A program made the translations under genes and the position numbers. The notes beneath the pieces were generated by a model. It saw nothing but the letters and a program-made list of their open reading frames with translations. It ran no database searches and was not told where the DNA came from. Shown here piece after piece: positions 1 through 8,886 of a DNA stretch of 64,000 nt. This DNA is from Deltaproteobacteria bacterium. Its GTDB lineage: Bacteria; Desulfobacterota; Desulfobulbia; Desulfobulbales; Desulfocapsaceae. Positions within the stretch are counted from its first letter, which is position 1. Each line of letters starts with the position of its first letter. The stretch is from the NCBI GenBank assembly GCA_026388715.1, contig JAPLJF010000010.1, forward strand, positions 248,001 to 312,000. The letters are read 5' to 3'.

Positions 1-827
1 CAATTGTGTTAAAGGGAAGTGCAATTTCCCAGGATATCTATCAAAACATCAATTCCAGGACATCCTGTGATATTGATCTTCTTATAAAAGAATCAGATGT
101 TGAAATTGTAGATAGTATCCTTGTTAATAATGGTTTCATTCGTTCTGACCCCGAACCATTGCCTTTCTTGCGATATCGACGGCATCATACGACATATTTA
201 CCCAAAGATTCCTGCCAACAAATTCCAATTGAAATTCATTGGAGTTTCTCTATCCCCGGATTTTTCAATTTCTCGTCTCAGCAAATATGGCAACAAGTTG
301 AAGAGCATAAAGATGGGACCCTCAAGTTGTCATCACAGGTGAATCTTATTCAGCTTTTGATGCATCATCATATGCACGCTTTTAAGCAATTGAGAAATGT
401 GATCGATTTGTTCTGGGGGATTTATGTTTATGATAATAAAATTGACTGGTCTGATTTTGCTGAAAATATTAAACAAATAGGATTGCTTGGTACTACAAAA
501 AATACTATCAAGCAAATTGAAGACCTATGGCCGGAAAGTAGCAAGGGACTACGCGGGTTACAAATTTTAAAAAATAGAACGAACAAGACGCTATTTTTTT
601 TACCTGTTCACGGTCTGATCAAGTTAGAACCAAATGCAGGCCCCCTATGCATAAAAGATAAAATTATTTTTCGGCTGGCCCTTGATAGTTGGGATACTCG
701 AATTTTTTCCTTTATGAAATCTGTTCTGCCTTCACCTAAAATTATAGAGGAGCTCTATAAAGATGACAACAACAAAGGAATGATAAGGAATTATTTACGG
801 TTTATCCGTTGGCGCTTCTTCACATAG
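1..827 (+). CDS. Nucleotidyltransferase family protein (5'-truncated by window)
   Basis: The frame is open at the left edge of the window, so the N-terminus is missing; about 275 residues are visible and it ends with TAG. The visible N-terminal part reads LKGSAISQDIYQN followed by SCDIDLLI, which matches the pattern of the uncharacterised nucleotidyltransferase_5 family (LKG..la..lY then R..DIDLLV). That family is common inside capsule and O-antigen loci, but its reaction is not established. The rest is Trp- and His-rich (HHHMHAF near the middle), as in the family. It is the only gene at this end on the plus strand and converges on the WecG-type gene. The sequence is AT-rich relative to the housekeeping half of the window, in keeping with an accessory locus. 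Family assignment is moderate; the function is unknown. Confidence 0.6.
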   Translation, partial: IVLKGSAISQDIYQNINSRTSCDIDLLIKESDVEIVDSILVNNGFIRSDPEPLPFLRYRRHHTTYLPKDSCQQIPIEIHWSFSIPGFFNFSSQQIWQQVEEHKDGTLKLSSQVNLIQLLMHHHMHAFKQLRNVIDLFWGIYVYDNKIDWSDFAENIKQIGLLGTTKNTIKQIEDLWPESSKGLRGLQILKNRTNKTLFFLPVHGLIKLEPNAGPLCIKDKIIFRLALDSWDTRIFSFMKSVLPSPKIIEELYKDDNNKGMIRNYLRFIRWRFFT

Positions 828-868
828 TCGACTGGGTCTTCCTGTAAATGTGTTATCACGTTCATCTA

Positions 869-1633
869 TTACCTTTGTTGTCCAAGCTTCTGTAAAAACA
901 CCCGCCATAAAAACAACGGGCTTGATATGAAATTACGCTTAAATAGTCTTTGTGGCTCTTGTAGGAGTCTTGGCAGCCATTCCAGCCCCATCCTCTGAAA
1001 AACAGGATGGGAACGCTTGACGTTGCCTACATAAAAGTCAAACACTGCGCCCACTGCCCCGATAAACTTAACATCCAGCCGGTCCCAGTGCTGATCGATC
1101 CACTTCTCCTGCTTGGGGGCGGTCATGCCGACCCAGAGCACATCGGGCCGGGCTGCGTTGACAGCCTCCACCATCTTCCGGCTCTCCTCTGCACTGAATT
1201 CCGGCTTGTATGGCGGGGAATAGGAACCGGCAAACCTGATATCGGGGTACTCCACTGCCATTTTTTCCTTAATCGCAGCCAGGGTCTCTTCGCTGGAACC
1301 CAAAAAGAAGTAGCTCTTCCCCCCCCTCTTGTTCAAATGGGCACTTAACCCCCAGAAGATATCGCTGCCGGTGACCCGCTCCCGGATGGTGCCGCCCAGA
1401 ACCTTAGAGGCAATGATGATGCCGACCCCGTCCGGGGTGACGAGGTCGGCGTTGTGGATCGCCTGCTGGAATAGAGGGTCATTGTTAGCCTCAACTAGAG
1501 AATGGGGATTGGCGCAGACAAAGACCTTGCCTTTCTCGCCGGCATCAAGCCATTTGTTAATCAGGTCAACACATTGATCAGGCAGTTGACTGGTTACCGA
1601 ATAGCCGAGGATGTTTTCAGTTGGTATCTGCAT
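869..1633 (-). CDS. WecG/TagA/CpsF family glycosyltransferase (GT26)
   Basis: A protein of 254 residues, full length for the family. It carries the family signatures: FVCANPHSLVEANNDPLF near the N-terminus, DLVTPDGVGIIIASKVLGG with the RVTG.D block around residues 65-90, and WVGMTAPKQEKWI with FIGAVGAVFDFYVG in the C-terminal third. Known members transfer N-acetylmannosamine or N-acetylmannosaminuronic acid from UDP to a lipid-linked acceptor at the inner face of the inner membrane. The UDP-GlcNAc 2-epimerase encoded near 21 kb would supply the UDP-ManNAc precursor, which supports such a role here. It is the last gene of the minus-strand polysaccharide block and converges on the nucleotidyltransferase gene. 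The exact sugar is inferred, not shown. Confidence 0.85.
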   Translation of the reverse strand: MQIPTENILGYSVTSQLPDQCVDLINKWLDAGEKGKVFVCANPHSLVEANNDPLFQQAIHNADLVTPDGVGIIIASKVLGGTIRERVTGSDIFWGLSAHLNKRGGKSYFFLGSSEETLAAIKEKMAVEYPDIRFAGSYSPPYKPEFSAEESRKMVEAVNAARPDVLWVGMTAPKQEKWIDQHWDRLDVKFIGAVGAVFDFYVGNVKRSHPVFQRMGLEWLPRLLQEPQRLFKRNFISSPLFLWRVFLQKLGQQR

Positions 1634-1798
1634 TGTTTCTTTGTTTCTATTGCTTTCAATGTTTATTCGGCGATTCCCGATTGCATGTCGATAAGCCGTA
1701 ATGAAGATTTGGTGATTATCTTAATGATAGTCCTGGCCTCCAATATGTTGCGAACATGTAGCCGATTATTTGATTTCATGAGGATCTCGTGATAATCT

Positions 1799-3016
1799 TC
1801 AGTCGCCCCTTTCATCTACATCCTTCTGCCGTCTGTTGACCGCTATCGCCTGCGCATAAATCCCCATGAGCGCTTCATAGTTCGACTTTTCGGTATAAGC
1901 CTCCTCAAACGACTGTCGTGCCCCGTGGGCCAACCGCTCAAGTAGCCCCGGTGTACGCCAGGCAGATTGCACCTCCCGCAACAGCGACTCCGGATCGGCC
2001 GGGGCAAAGAGAAGGCCGTTGTTTCTGTGCCGGACGATGGAAGGGAGCGGCCCTAATGCCGATACCGCCGCCGGGGTGCCGAAGGCAAATGCCTCCCGAA
2101 CCACCATGGGAAAACCTTCGAAGCACTCTGAAGGTAAGATCAGCAGCTTTGCTTGGGCGATCTGGGCCTGCGCTTCATCCATCGAGAGCTGCCCCAGAAA
2201 GCAGATCGATTTCCCGGCCGACAACCGTTCAAGCTGGCCGCGCAGTGGCCCGTCTCCTACGATCCGGAGTTCCGGCGCCTCTGCTCCCCACAGGCCCCAT
2301 GCCCGGACCAGCGCCTCCACCCCCTTTTCCGGAGAGAGTCGACCGACAAATACGGCATGGTCTCCCCGGTCACCCCAGGGAACAACCTGCGGATTGCCGG
2401 GATAGAAGTTCGGCTTTACCTGCACCCGCTCGGCAGGTAGCCCTGCCCGCACCATCACATCCCTCTGGAAATCGGACAGGGCGATGAAGGCATCCACCCG
2501 ATCCGTCCAGGTACCAAGAGCGCGATGAAGGGCAACACCGGCAGCCAGCGGCAGTGTCGCCATGCGGCTGCCGCGGTAGCAGCCGTGCACCAGGGAAGGG
2601 ATCACCGTATGCCCTTCCAGGCAGTCGATACAGGGCCGGCCCTCCCGCATGGGAATGGCGGCCGGGCAGAAGAGGCGATAGTTGTGCAGGGTGAGCACCT
2701 TCGCGCACCGTTGGCCAATTGCATAAAACACGCCGGGAGAGATGAGCGGAAAGGTGTTATGGGCATGCACCACATCGGGCCGGAAACGTTCCACCTCTCG
2801 CCGCACGGCGCGAACCATCCAGGGATTCCAAGGTACGGCCAGTGCGCCCTGTATCGCGCCCAATACTCCCTTCGTGCGGATCTCATCACTGTGGCGGGTA
2901 AACTCGACGACTTCGTGACCATGTTGGCGGAGCAGGTCCCGTTCCGCCTCGTAGACCGCGTTTTCGCCGCTGGGGGCGTTGGAGCCGTAGAAGTTGTGTA
3001 TAGCCAAGATCTTCAT
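1799..3016 (-). CDS. Glycosyltransferase family 4
   Basis: About 405 residues with a complete GT-B fold plan. The N-terminal domain starts MKILAIHNFYGS and contains DVVHAHNTFPL. The nucleotide-binding C-terminal domain carries FVGRLSPEKGVEALV, RIVGDGP and the ECFEGFPMVVREAFAFGTP donor-site block. It has the CPAAIPM..G.PCIDC cysteine pattern seen in a subset of GT4 enzymes from O-antigen loci. I placed the start at the ATG preceding KILAIHNFY; upstream in-frame ATG and GTG codons exist (3019 and 3043), so the start could be slightly earlier. The gene is visibly GC-rich compared with several neighbours, which suggests a separate origin. Sugar specificity cannot be read from sequence. Confidence 0.85.
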   Translation of the reverse strand: MKILAIHNFYGSNAPSGENAVYEAERDLLRQHGHEVVEFTRHSDEIRTKGVLGAIQGALAVPWNPWMVRAVRREVERFRPDVVHAHNTFPLISPGVFYAIGQRCAKVLTLHNYRLFCPAAIPMREGRPCIDCLEGHTVIPSLVHGCYRGSRMATLPLAAGVALHRALGTWTDRVDAFIALSDFQRDVMVRAGLPAERVQVKPNFYPGNPQVVPWGDRGDHAVFVGRLSPEKGVEALVRAWGLWGAEAPELRIVGDGPLRGQLERLSAGKSICFLGQLSMDEAQAQIAQAKLLILPSECFEGFPMVVREAFAFGTPAAVSALGPLPSIVRHRNNGLLFAPADPESLLREVQSAWRTPGLLERLAHGARQSFEEAYTEKSNYEALMGIYAQAIAVNRRQKDVDERGD

Positions 3017-3089
3017 CATATTAACTGATAACGCTCCTTCCACAGCCTGAGAAGAAACCGATCAAGCAGCCAGGTATGTTTCCACGAAC

Positions 3090-3662
3090 CTAACCAAGTG
3101 ACACAAAATGTGCATTTCGGTTGGGTAGGCGGATGCGTTTGTTTGCAACTGGCAGCAGCGATCGTTCTGCCAGTTGGGCGGTGGTCCCTATCGGGCGTGC
3201 AGGAACCCCTGCGACTACTAGACCGTCCTTGATGATTCCGGTAACCACCGAACCCGCAGCTACGATTACATTAACACCAATATGCGTTCCCGGCATGATG
3301 ATCGAGTTGAGGCCGACGAAACTGTTACGGCAGATGATCACATCGCCGACAAACGGAAGGCCGGGGCTGCTTCCAGTCGCTGATATCTGCGCATTCACAA
3401 TCGAATAATCATGCGTGAGCACAATCACCCCTTCCGAAATGGTTACCCCGGCCTGGATCTCAATTATCGCACTGGTATCGAACCGCGCGGTCAATCCGAT
3501 GAATCGTGGCGTTCCGTTGATGCGGATGCCCATGTGACTGTAGAAGCGGCATTGCAGTTGCCTGAATCGGGCCGCAGGCAGAATGGGGCGCAAAAGAAGG
3601 AGGCCCCGTTTGAGTAAAATATCGAAAAGCCGATTCAAGACATGTACAAGTTGGAGTTGCAT
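3090..3662 (-). CDS. Hexapeptide-repeat O-acyltransferase (LbH fold)
   Basis: 190 residues. From about residue 60 to 160 the chain shows the repeated [LIV]-G-x4 pattern of a left-handed beta-helix: TISEGVIVLTHDY, VIICRNSFVGLNSIIMPG, THIGVNVIVAAGSVVTG, then VVAGVPARPIG. The last block is the hallmark C-terminal motif of the maltose/galactoside acetyltransferase type. The likely role is O-acetylation of a sugar in the polysaccharide repeat, using acetyl-CoA in the cytoplasm. The N-terminal 50 residues are basic and hydrophobic, and the C-terminal tail after the helix is longer than in minimal family members. It lies between two glycosyltransferase genes on the same strand. The substrate is unknown. 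Confidence 0.75.
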   Translation of the reverse strand: MQLQLVHVLNRLFDILLKRGLLLLRPILPAARFRQLQCRFYSHMGIRINGTPRFIGLTARFDTSAIIEIQAGVTISEGVIVLTHDYSIVNAQISATGSSPGLPFVGDVIICRNSFVGLNSIIMPGTHIGVNVIVAAGSVVTGIIKDGLVVAGVPARPIGTTAQLAERSLLPVANKRIRLPNRNAHFVSLG

Positions 3663-3848
3663 TATTTTAGACGTCTCTATTGGTTAGGGCAAGCATGTTG
3701 AGCAAGTCGAAATACCGTAGGGGGCGACGGTGGACCCAAGCGTTTGGGCAGCCTGAGCATGGGAAAAAGCTATGAGTCTGTTTTTCCATAAAAGTCTGGG
3801 GCTGCCTTTAAAATTGAAAGGTTATAGTAAACCTCATCCGGGGTTTTG

Positions 3849-4742
3849 TCATCGCCTGCTTGCCTTTTGGGCGCGCCAATGGGTGCGCAAAATTCTAACA
3901 ACATGTATGCACTGCAAGAGCCATGATGTCAGCCAATCAGGCGTGCTTACCAGCACAAGATAAAGAAGGAGTCGAGGGCCTTTCCGGCTGTAACGCATCA
4001 TTTGACGGATTTCTGTCAATCCTTTCTCTTTCATCCCTAACCGCAAAAACATGGAGGCTTGGGTCTTATGCCACCAACCGATATAGTGTTGCAATGCAGC
4101 CTTCTTTTCCCCAGTCAGGGACTGCGCCATTTTTTTCAGTTCATTACCGACCTGATCAATTTCGTCAGGGATCCGGGTGGGCCTGTCATTATCAGCCGCT
4201 CTGAGCCAGAAGGTTGCAAGGGGTTTAGTGCAATAAGCGATATGGAACCTCACTGCCAACCGTGCCCAGGTAAGAAGATCCGCCCCGCTTTTCACCCCAA
4301 CCGGGAAACTGCCAATAGCAATAAGAGCTTTCTTTTTGACCGCAACAGCCGATGAACACAACGGTGGGTCGGACTGCGAGGCTATTTCAAAATAATTTTC
4401 CAAGACGTCTTCCCATAGACCAGATGGCATTCCCCGGTAGATCGGCTGGCGGAATGCGCCATTGACATCCCGGCAGCGGTAATTAGTCGCAAGCACAGCG
4501 CATTCCGGGTGTTTGGCCGTCAGGCGCATGATGGTTTCAAGAAATTCCGGCAACCATTCATCATCGGCATCCAGAAAAGCGATCAGGTCGCCTCTAGACT
4601 CAGCAATGCCTCGGTTACGGGCAGCTGAGACACCAATATTCTCCTGCCGGATCATCCTCACCCGCGGGTCCCCACAGGTAGCCACGATGGCCGGACCGTT
4701 GTCGGTGGAGCAGTAGAAGTTGTGGACAAGGAGGATTTTCAT
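3849..4742 (-). CDS. Chimeric glycosyltransferase: GT4-type head joined to an N-terminally truncated GT2 domain
   Basis: 297 residues. From about residue 11 on this is a GT2 (GT-A fold) enzyme: STDNGPAIVA, RMIRQENIGVSAARNRGI and the DXD-containing AFLDADDEWLPEFL. The usual GT2 beginning (a hydrophobic strand with V.VIIP.YN and the segment up to DDGS) is absent. In its place stand ten residues, MKILLVHNFY, that belong to the start of a GT4 enzyme and nearly match the N-terminus of the GT4 gene 1 kb away. The DNA on either side shares a short GGCTCC-like stretch, so an in-frame deletion or recombination by microhomology is the likely origin. The frame is intact, but loss of the first nucleotide-binding strand makes activity doubtful. 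The start lies 5 bp from the stop of the upstream gene. Confidence 0.75.
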   Translation of the reverse strand: MKILLVHNFYCSTDNGPAIVATCGDPRVRMIRQENIGVSAARNRGIAESRGDLIAFLDADDEWLPEFLETIMRLTAKHPECAVLATNYRCRDVNGAFRQPIYRGMPSGLWEDVLENYFEIASQSDPPLCSSAVAVKKKALIAIGSFPVGVKSGADLLTWARLAVRFHIAYCTKPLATFWLRAADNDRPTRIPDEIDQVGNELKKMAQSLTGEKKAALQHYIGWWHKTQASMFLRLGMKEKGLTEIRQMMRYSRKGPRLLLYLVLVSTPDWLTSWLLQCIHVVRILRTHWRAQKASRR

Positions 4743-4747
4743 GATGG

Positions 4748-5836
4748 TTATGCATTGTAAACGAGATCAAAATATTGCTGGCAGATATTCTCCCAGCGGA
4801 ACTGATCACGCTCTTTGCGGGCATTTGCTGCGACCTTGGCGCACAAGTGTTGATCTGGAAGTATGTGAAGCAGAAGTTCAACAAGATCATTTTCGTCATT
4901 GAAAAAAAATCCTGTTTCTTCATGGCGGATGATGTCATCCGCAACACCGACATGGCGGGTAATGACAACCCTCCCCAGGATGAACGGTTCAACGATGCAA
5001 TGACCAAAGGTTTCAACATTGGATGAGACGAGGGCATACTGGCAGATAAGATACAGGTTGAGCATTTCTGTACGGTTGATAAATCCGGGGAAATGCACTT
5101 TATCCTGCAAACCGAGTTTGCGGCAAAGTGCTTTGCATTCTTCCAGCCGCTCCCCCTTCCCCGGTAGGTACAGCTCGATGTCGGTATCGCCAGTTTTTTC
5201 AATATATCGTTTTACAGCTCGGATCAGCATATCCTGATTTTTGCCGGTCCTGAATTCACCGGGAAACACCAGGCGTTTGGTCTCATGGAAATCGGGCGGA
5301 GGGTGGCTGTCAAACAGGGCATCGTCTTCCCCGATGAAAACGATCTTGTTCTTGCTGCCAAGGAAGTTGAATTTATTCTTCAGAAATGAGCATGGGGTAA
5401 TGACGTCATCTGCAAAGAGATAGAGGCCTGTACCGATAAGGAACCTGGCAATAATGGAACGAAATCGATAATTGTGCCGGTAGCCGTTCATTATATAAAG
5501 AATTTTGAAGTTGCGCCGGGAGAGGAGCCGTGCCGAAACGGCAATAGCCAACTGCCAGTTGGTTGAGACCGTTACCCAATCAGGAACTGCCGCTTCGACC
5601 AGTGATTTGAATTCGGTTACCAGGCGACCGTAATCCGCATGGTCATCCAGTCCGGCAATGGTGACATAGGGACTCTGGGCCTGATCAAGGCGATTGAACA
5701 GACCTGGGAACTGTTCTTTTTCCCCGGACAGGAAGGTAAAGCTTGCGGCGGGAATTTTCGAAAAAGCGATAGCCTGTTCGGTAAGTTGGCCGGTCAGACC
5801 GATTTTGTGCGAAGAGGTAAAACACAATATATTCAT
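4748..5836 (-). CDS. Glycosyltransferase family 4
   Basis: 362 residues. The first half is divergent; the second half has the GT4 donor-binding plan: VFPGEFRTGKNQDMLIRAV, LYLPGKGERLEEC, VHFPGFINRTEM and ALVSSNVETFGHCIVEPFILGRVVITRHVGVADDII, where the E...G...EP block positions the nucleotide sugar. It should act in the cytoplasm on the lipid-linked repeat unit. Its ATG overlaps the stop of the upstream FkbM-type gene in an ATGA arrangement, which indicates translational coupling within one operon. The following gene starts 5 bp downstream. Donor and acceptor are not identifiable. Confidence 0.8.
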   Translation of the reverse strand: MNILCFTSSHKIGLTGQLTEQAIAFSKIPAASFTFLSGEKEQFPGLFNRLDQAQSPYVTIAGLDDHADYGRLVTEFKSLVEAAVPDWVTVSTNWQLAIAVSARLLSRRNFKILYIMNGYRHNYRFRSIIARFLIGTGLYLFADDVITPCSFLKNKFNFLGSKNKIVFIGEDDALFDSHPPPDFHETKRLVFPGEFRTGKNQDMLIRAVKRYIEKTGDTDIELYLPGKGERLEECKALCRKLGLQDKVHFPGFINRTEMLNLYLICQYALVSSNVETFGHCIVEPFILGRVVITRHVGVADDIIRHEETGFFFNDENDLVELLLHILPDQHLCAKVAANARKERDQFRWENICQQYFDLVYNA

Positions 5837-6702
5837 TCAGCCATCAATCCTGAACATAATGAATAAAAGGAAGAACATTTATTAACTGCTACACAGTTCC
5901 AGGTCTCATCCAAATGATTGTCAAGCAGGCCATCACGGCTTCGTAATCTGTAAATCAGGTAGTCGTCTCCCAATTCTTGCGACATGGAACTCAATGTAAA
6001 ATATTGTTTTGAAACTTGATTATATTCAAATATGATTAAGGGTTTTATTCTTTGGATAAATTCTCTACCTCCCTTAACGACATCAAGCTCAGCACCTTCT
6101 ATATCTATGAGGACAACAATATTACCGGAAAGATCTGTTGTTTCGTGATCAAGAGTAGAAGCCTCAATCGAGGCTTTATTATTACTTGAATCATAACAAA
6201 TACCTGATGCGTTTTGGTTGGTGCTGTCAATATTGAAGCTCAACATCCCTTTATTTTTACTCAGTGCTTTATTACGAACTTCAATAACAAAACTGTTGAG
6301 TTGTGCTGATTCGTAACAAGCTTGTGCACACTCGGCGACCGGCTCAAAGGCTATAATTCTCCCGGAACTTGAATAATGAGCTACATCGATAACCATTTCG
6401 CCAATATTTGCTCCAACATCGATAAAGTGAATTGGTCCTTCAATTCGAGTAAATATCTGTTTGAAAAACTTATGCGTTTCAGGTTCATTCCAAAGATTTC
6501 CCACCATCACGGCATAACATCCAGACACGTTATGGTTAAGAAAAAATTTAAAACCTTTGCATTCGAAAATTCTATCAATGGTTAACTTCCTGAGTAGAAA
6601 ACCGATACCAATAAATTTTATTCCTATTAAATCATGGAAGGTATTGTTCACTTTTACCCAGATCTTTATAGTAAAGAATAATAGCTCATCAACTATTTTC
6701 AT
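5833..6702 (-). CDS. FkbM family methyltransferase
   Basis: About 289 residues. The SAM-binding motif FIDVGANIGEMVIDVA is followed by IIAFEPVAECAQACYESAQLN, and the late motif VVLIDIEGAELDVVKGG is diagnostic of the FkbM family, which O-methylates sugars and polyketides. The likely role is methylation of a hydroxyl on a sugar residue of the polysaccharide. I chose the ATG at MKIVDELLFF; an upstream in-frame GTG (6717) would add five residues. The gene is AT-rich compared with the GC-rich glycosyltransferases nearer the left end. It is translationally coupled to the next glycosyltransferase through a 4-bp overlap. Confidence 0.8.
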   Translation of the reverse strand: MKIVDELLFFTIKIWVKVNNTFHDLIGIKFIGIGFLLRKLTIDRIFECKGFKFFLNHNVSGCYAVMVGNLWNEPETHKFFKQIFTRIEGPIHFIDVGANIGEMVIDVAHYSSSGRIIAFEPVAECAQACYESAQLNSFVIEVRNKALSKNKGMLSFNIDSTNQNASGICYDSSNNKASIEASTLDHETTDLSGNIVVLIDIEGAELDVVKGGREFIQRIKPLIIFEYNQVSKQYFTLSSMSQELGDDYLIYRLRSRDGLLDNHLDETWNCVAVNKCSSFYSLCSGLMAE

Positions 6703-6889
6703 GTTTAACCTACCCACTCAAGTGAGCCAACTTCAATTAACTTCACTAAATCAACTTGGTAAAAGTATAACATGAATCTGTCCATACTGTCGTGCACTGG
6801 GGGAAATAATCCTTTTGTATTTGAATAGCATGATTCGTGTCCATTTCTATGCCTAAGTTAATGAAATTACGATTTTCGATCCGTACCTT

Positions 6890-7630
6890 TTAGAAACCTG
6901 CGCCTGATGAACCACCAAGTTTTCTGTTTTCAACAACAAATGACATTCCACCGCCTCCACCACCAAATGGCATGAACGGGACAAGTAGCCAGTCCGGATG
7001 ATCTTTGAAAAATTCAGAGCAGGCCTTTCGTTCGCCGGAAATTTGAGTGGCCGACCAGCAGTAGTAGTCATCGAACGCAATAATCATCCCATGCTTCAGC
7101 CTGGGCATAAGAAACTGAAGGACGGTTTTTGTACTGCTGTATAAATCACAATCGACATAAGCAAGGCAAATGTTCGCAGGTAAGTTTTGGCCATGAGGCT
7201 CGGCAAGGGTCTTGTTGTAAAAGCCGGGCACCAGAGTATATTCAGAGTGAGGAATCTTTTTTTCACGACAAATCTTTACAAACTCATCCTCTCCGATTGC
7301 CATTGTCCCTTGTACCCAGATGGGATGTTCGTCCTCGCTCAAGGTTTGTGGTGGCAGACCGCAAAATGAATCAACCGCCCATAAGTGAGGATGATATTGA
7401 TACCTCCTCGAATATCGATATGCCAAGCCGAAGGTCATCGCTCCACAACATCCGAATTCGGCATAATCACCATCGATTCCGTTGAACGCCAACGCTCTGA
7501 AGGCACAATGGAAAAAGACTCTGCGACCTTCGAACTCGTAATAATGGGCATCCTTTAAAAGAGGGGAGATATATTTTCTGTACATCCTCCGCATTCGCAT
7601 AGGGACATACTTCCTGAGAATATTTTTCAT
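6890..7630 (-). CDS. TylF/MycF-type methyltransferase (macrocin O-methyltransferase family)
   Basis: 246 residues. GDYAEFGCCGAMTFGLA is the SAM-binding loop of the TylF/MycF family, followed by LWAVDSFCGLP. ICLAYVDCDLYSSTKTVLQFLMPRLKHGMIIAFDDYY carries the acidic cluster that binds the catalytic Mg2+ in known members. These enzymes O-methylate deoxysugars, so a tailoring role on a capsular sugar is likely. The C-terminus ends in an unusual glycine run (six Gly before MSFVVENRK). About 170 bp without a gene separate it from the FkbM gene, in which I see no clear signal. Confidence 0.8.
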   Translation of the reverse strand: MKNILRKYVPMRMRRMYRKYISPLLKDAHYYEFEGRRVFFHCAFRALAFNGIDGDYAEFGCCGAMTFGLAYRYSRRYQYHPHLWAVDSFCGLPPQTLSEDEHPIWVQGTMAIGEDEFVKICREKKIPHSEYTLVPGFYNKTLAEPHGQNLPANICLAYVDCDLYSSTKTVLQFLMPRLKHGMIIAFDDYYCWSATQISGERKACSEFFKDHPDWLLVPFMPFGGGGGGMSFVVENRKLGGSSGAGF

Positions 7631-7707
7631 TTTGTACCCATTAATGATTGGTTCATGAGATGTTATCTTTATTGAAAAGCTCTCTTCGATTGGTTGATTT
7701 TATATCA

Positions 7708-8886
7708 TCAGATGGAGCGGAAAAAATCAGCTGTTTTTTTAGCGGTATTTTCCCAGCTAAGATCTTTGCTAACAGACAACGCTTTCTTTCGCATATATTC
7801 TCTCTCTTCGTCAGAGCAAGAAAGTTTAATAATCTCTTCTGCCAATAAATTAGGATCACGTGGGGGTACCATGTGAACTCCAAATCTAGTGGTGTAATCA
7901 GGTTGATTGGCTGGTCCAGAGGTAATTATTGTCGGCAGGCCATGAGCTAATGCCGCAAGCATGCTGCCACTATTCTCTCCTACTCCATTAACAAATGGAT
8001 AGACGGCAATATCGGATATGTGCAGATAACGAGAAACTGTGTCGGGTGGAGGGCTTTCAATTATTTTAATCTTGTCAGCAAGATTAAAATCACTTATCAA
8101 TCTTTTGATTTTTTCATGATATTCTGTATTGACTCCGTCATTGTGGAATCCTCCGATACCATATAATATAAAAGATAGTTTGTTATCAAGTTTAGTTACA
8201 TGGTGTAATGATTCTACAAGATATTCAAATCCTTTATTTTTTCCAATTCCTCCAAAAAAAGCTATTGCAATATCTTTCTCGGTAAGACCTTGCTCTTTAC
8301 GCCATTGTGCTCTTTCATTGTTAGAACAAGAAATGGGGATAATGTTTCCAGCTATAGGAATTTTCATTAATTTTGAATCTGAAAATCCACTGTACCTTTT
8401 CAATACATCTTTGTTGAAACTATCGACGTAAATAATGCCATGTGCTGCTCTTAACATTGGCAAAGTACGTAATCGAAAAAGACGAGACTGCTCCCAAAAA
8501 CCATGCATGGTTACTATCGTTTTGACAGAAGGGGCAAATATTCTCAAAATAATTGGCAAAAAATTGATAAAAAGACGCCTGCCGTAAGTGCTCGGGCAGT
8601 AGTATTGGATATTGACAACTGTACGATTGGGATATTCTTTAATGATTTTGAATATTTTGGATACTTCCGCCCATTTCCAGCTGTTAATAATTGGACGAAC
8701 ATCAAGACCGTAATAATTCATATCAGTAGGGGCGGATAAGTATTTTCTAGTGGTTATAACAGTGACTAAAATATTTAATGATCTTAGCGTTCTCGAAATG
8801 TGCCAGGAGTAATCACCAACTCCACTCAATTGTGGGGGAAAATCTCCAGATATCATCAATGTCCTATATTGTTTATGTCCTTTCAT
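7708..8886 (-). CDS. Glycosyltransferase family 4
   Basis: About 392 residues. The N-terminal domain has MISGDFPPQLSGVGDYSWHI, the glycine-rich acceptor loop typical of GT4. The C-terminal domain has IAFFGGIGKNKGFEYLVESL, a YGIGG segment and IAVYPFVNGVGENSGSMLAALAHGLPTI. The usual donor-site glutamate appears within GENSGS, a variant spacing. The chosen start is an ATG that overlaps the 3' end of the upstream O-antigen-ligase gene by 14 bp; a start 42 bp further upstream is also in frame. It is AT-rich and low in rare GC codons compared with its upstream neighbours. It probably adds one sugar of the repeat unit; specificity is unknown. Confidence 0.78.
   Translation of the reverse strand: MKGHKQYRTLMISGDFPPQLSGVGDYSWHISRTLRSLNILVTVITTRKYLSAPTDMNYYGLDVRPIINSWKWAEVSKIFKIIKEYPNRTVVNIQYYCPSTYGRRLFINFLPIILRIFAPSVKTIVTMHGFWEQSRLFRLRTLPMLRAAHGIIYVDSFNKDVLKRYSGFSDSKLMKIPIAGNIIPISCSNNERAQWRKEQGLTEKDIAIAFFGGIGKNKGFEYLVESLHHVTKLDNKLSFILYGIGGFHNDGVNTEYHEKIKRLISDFNLADKIKIIESPPPDTVSRYLHISDIAVYPFVNGVGENSGSMLAALAHGLPTIITSGPANQPDYTTRFGVHMVPPRDPNLLAEEIIKLSCSDEEREYMRKKALSVSKDLSWENTAKKTADFFRSI

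Noticed and set aside
3667-3789. A 40-codon minus-strand frame directly upstream of the hexapeptide acyltransferase, ending LLNMLALTNRDV
   Set aside because: It has an ATG and is spaced well for coupling, but has no convincing Shine-Dalgarno sequence or family pattern; it may be the worn tail of a lost gene.
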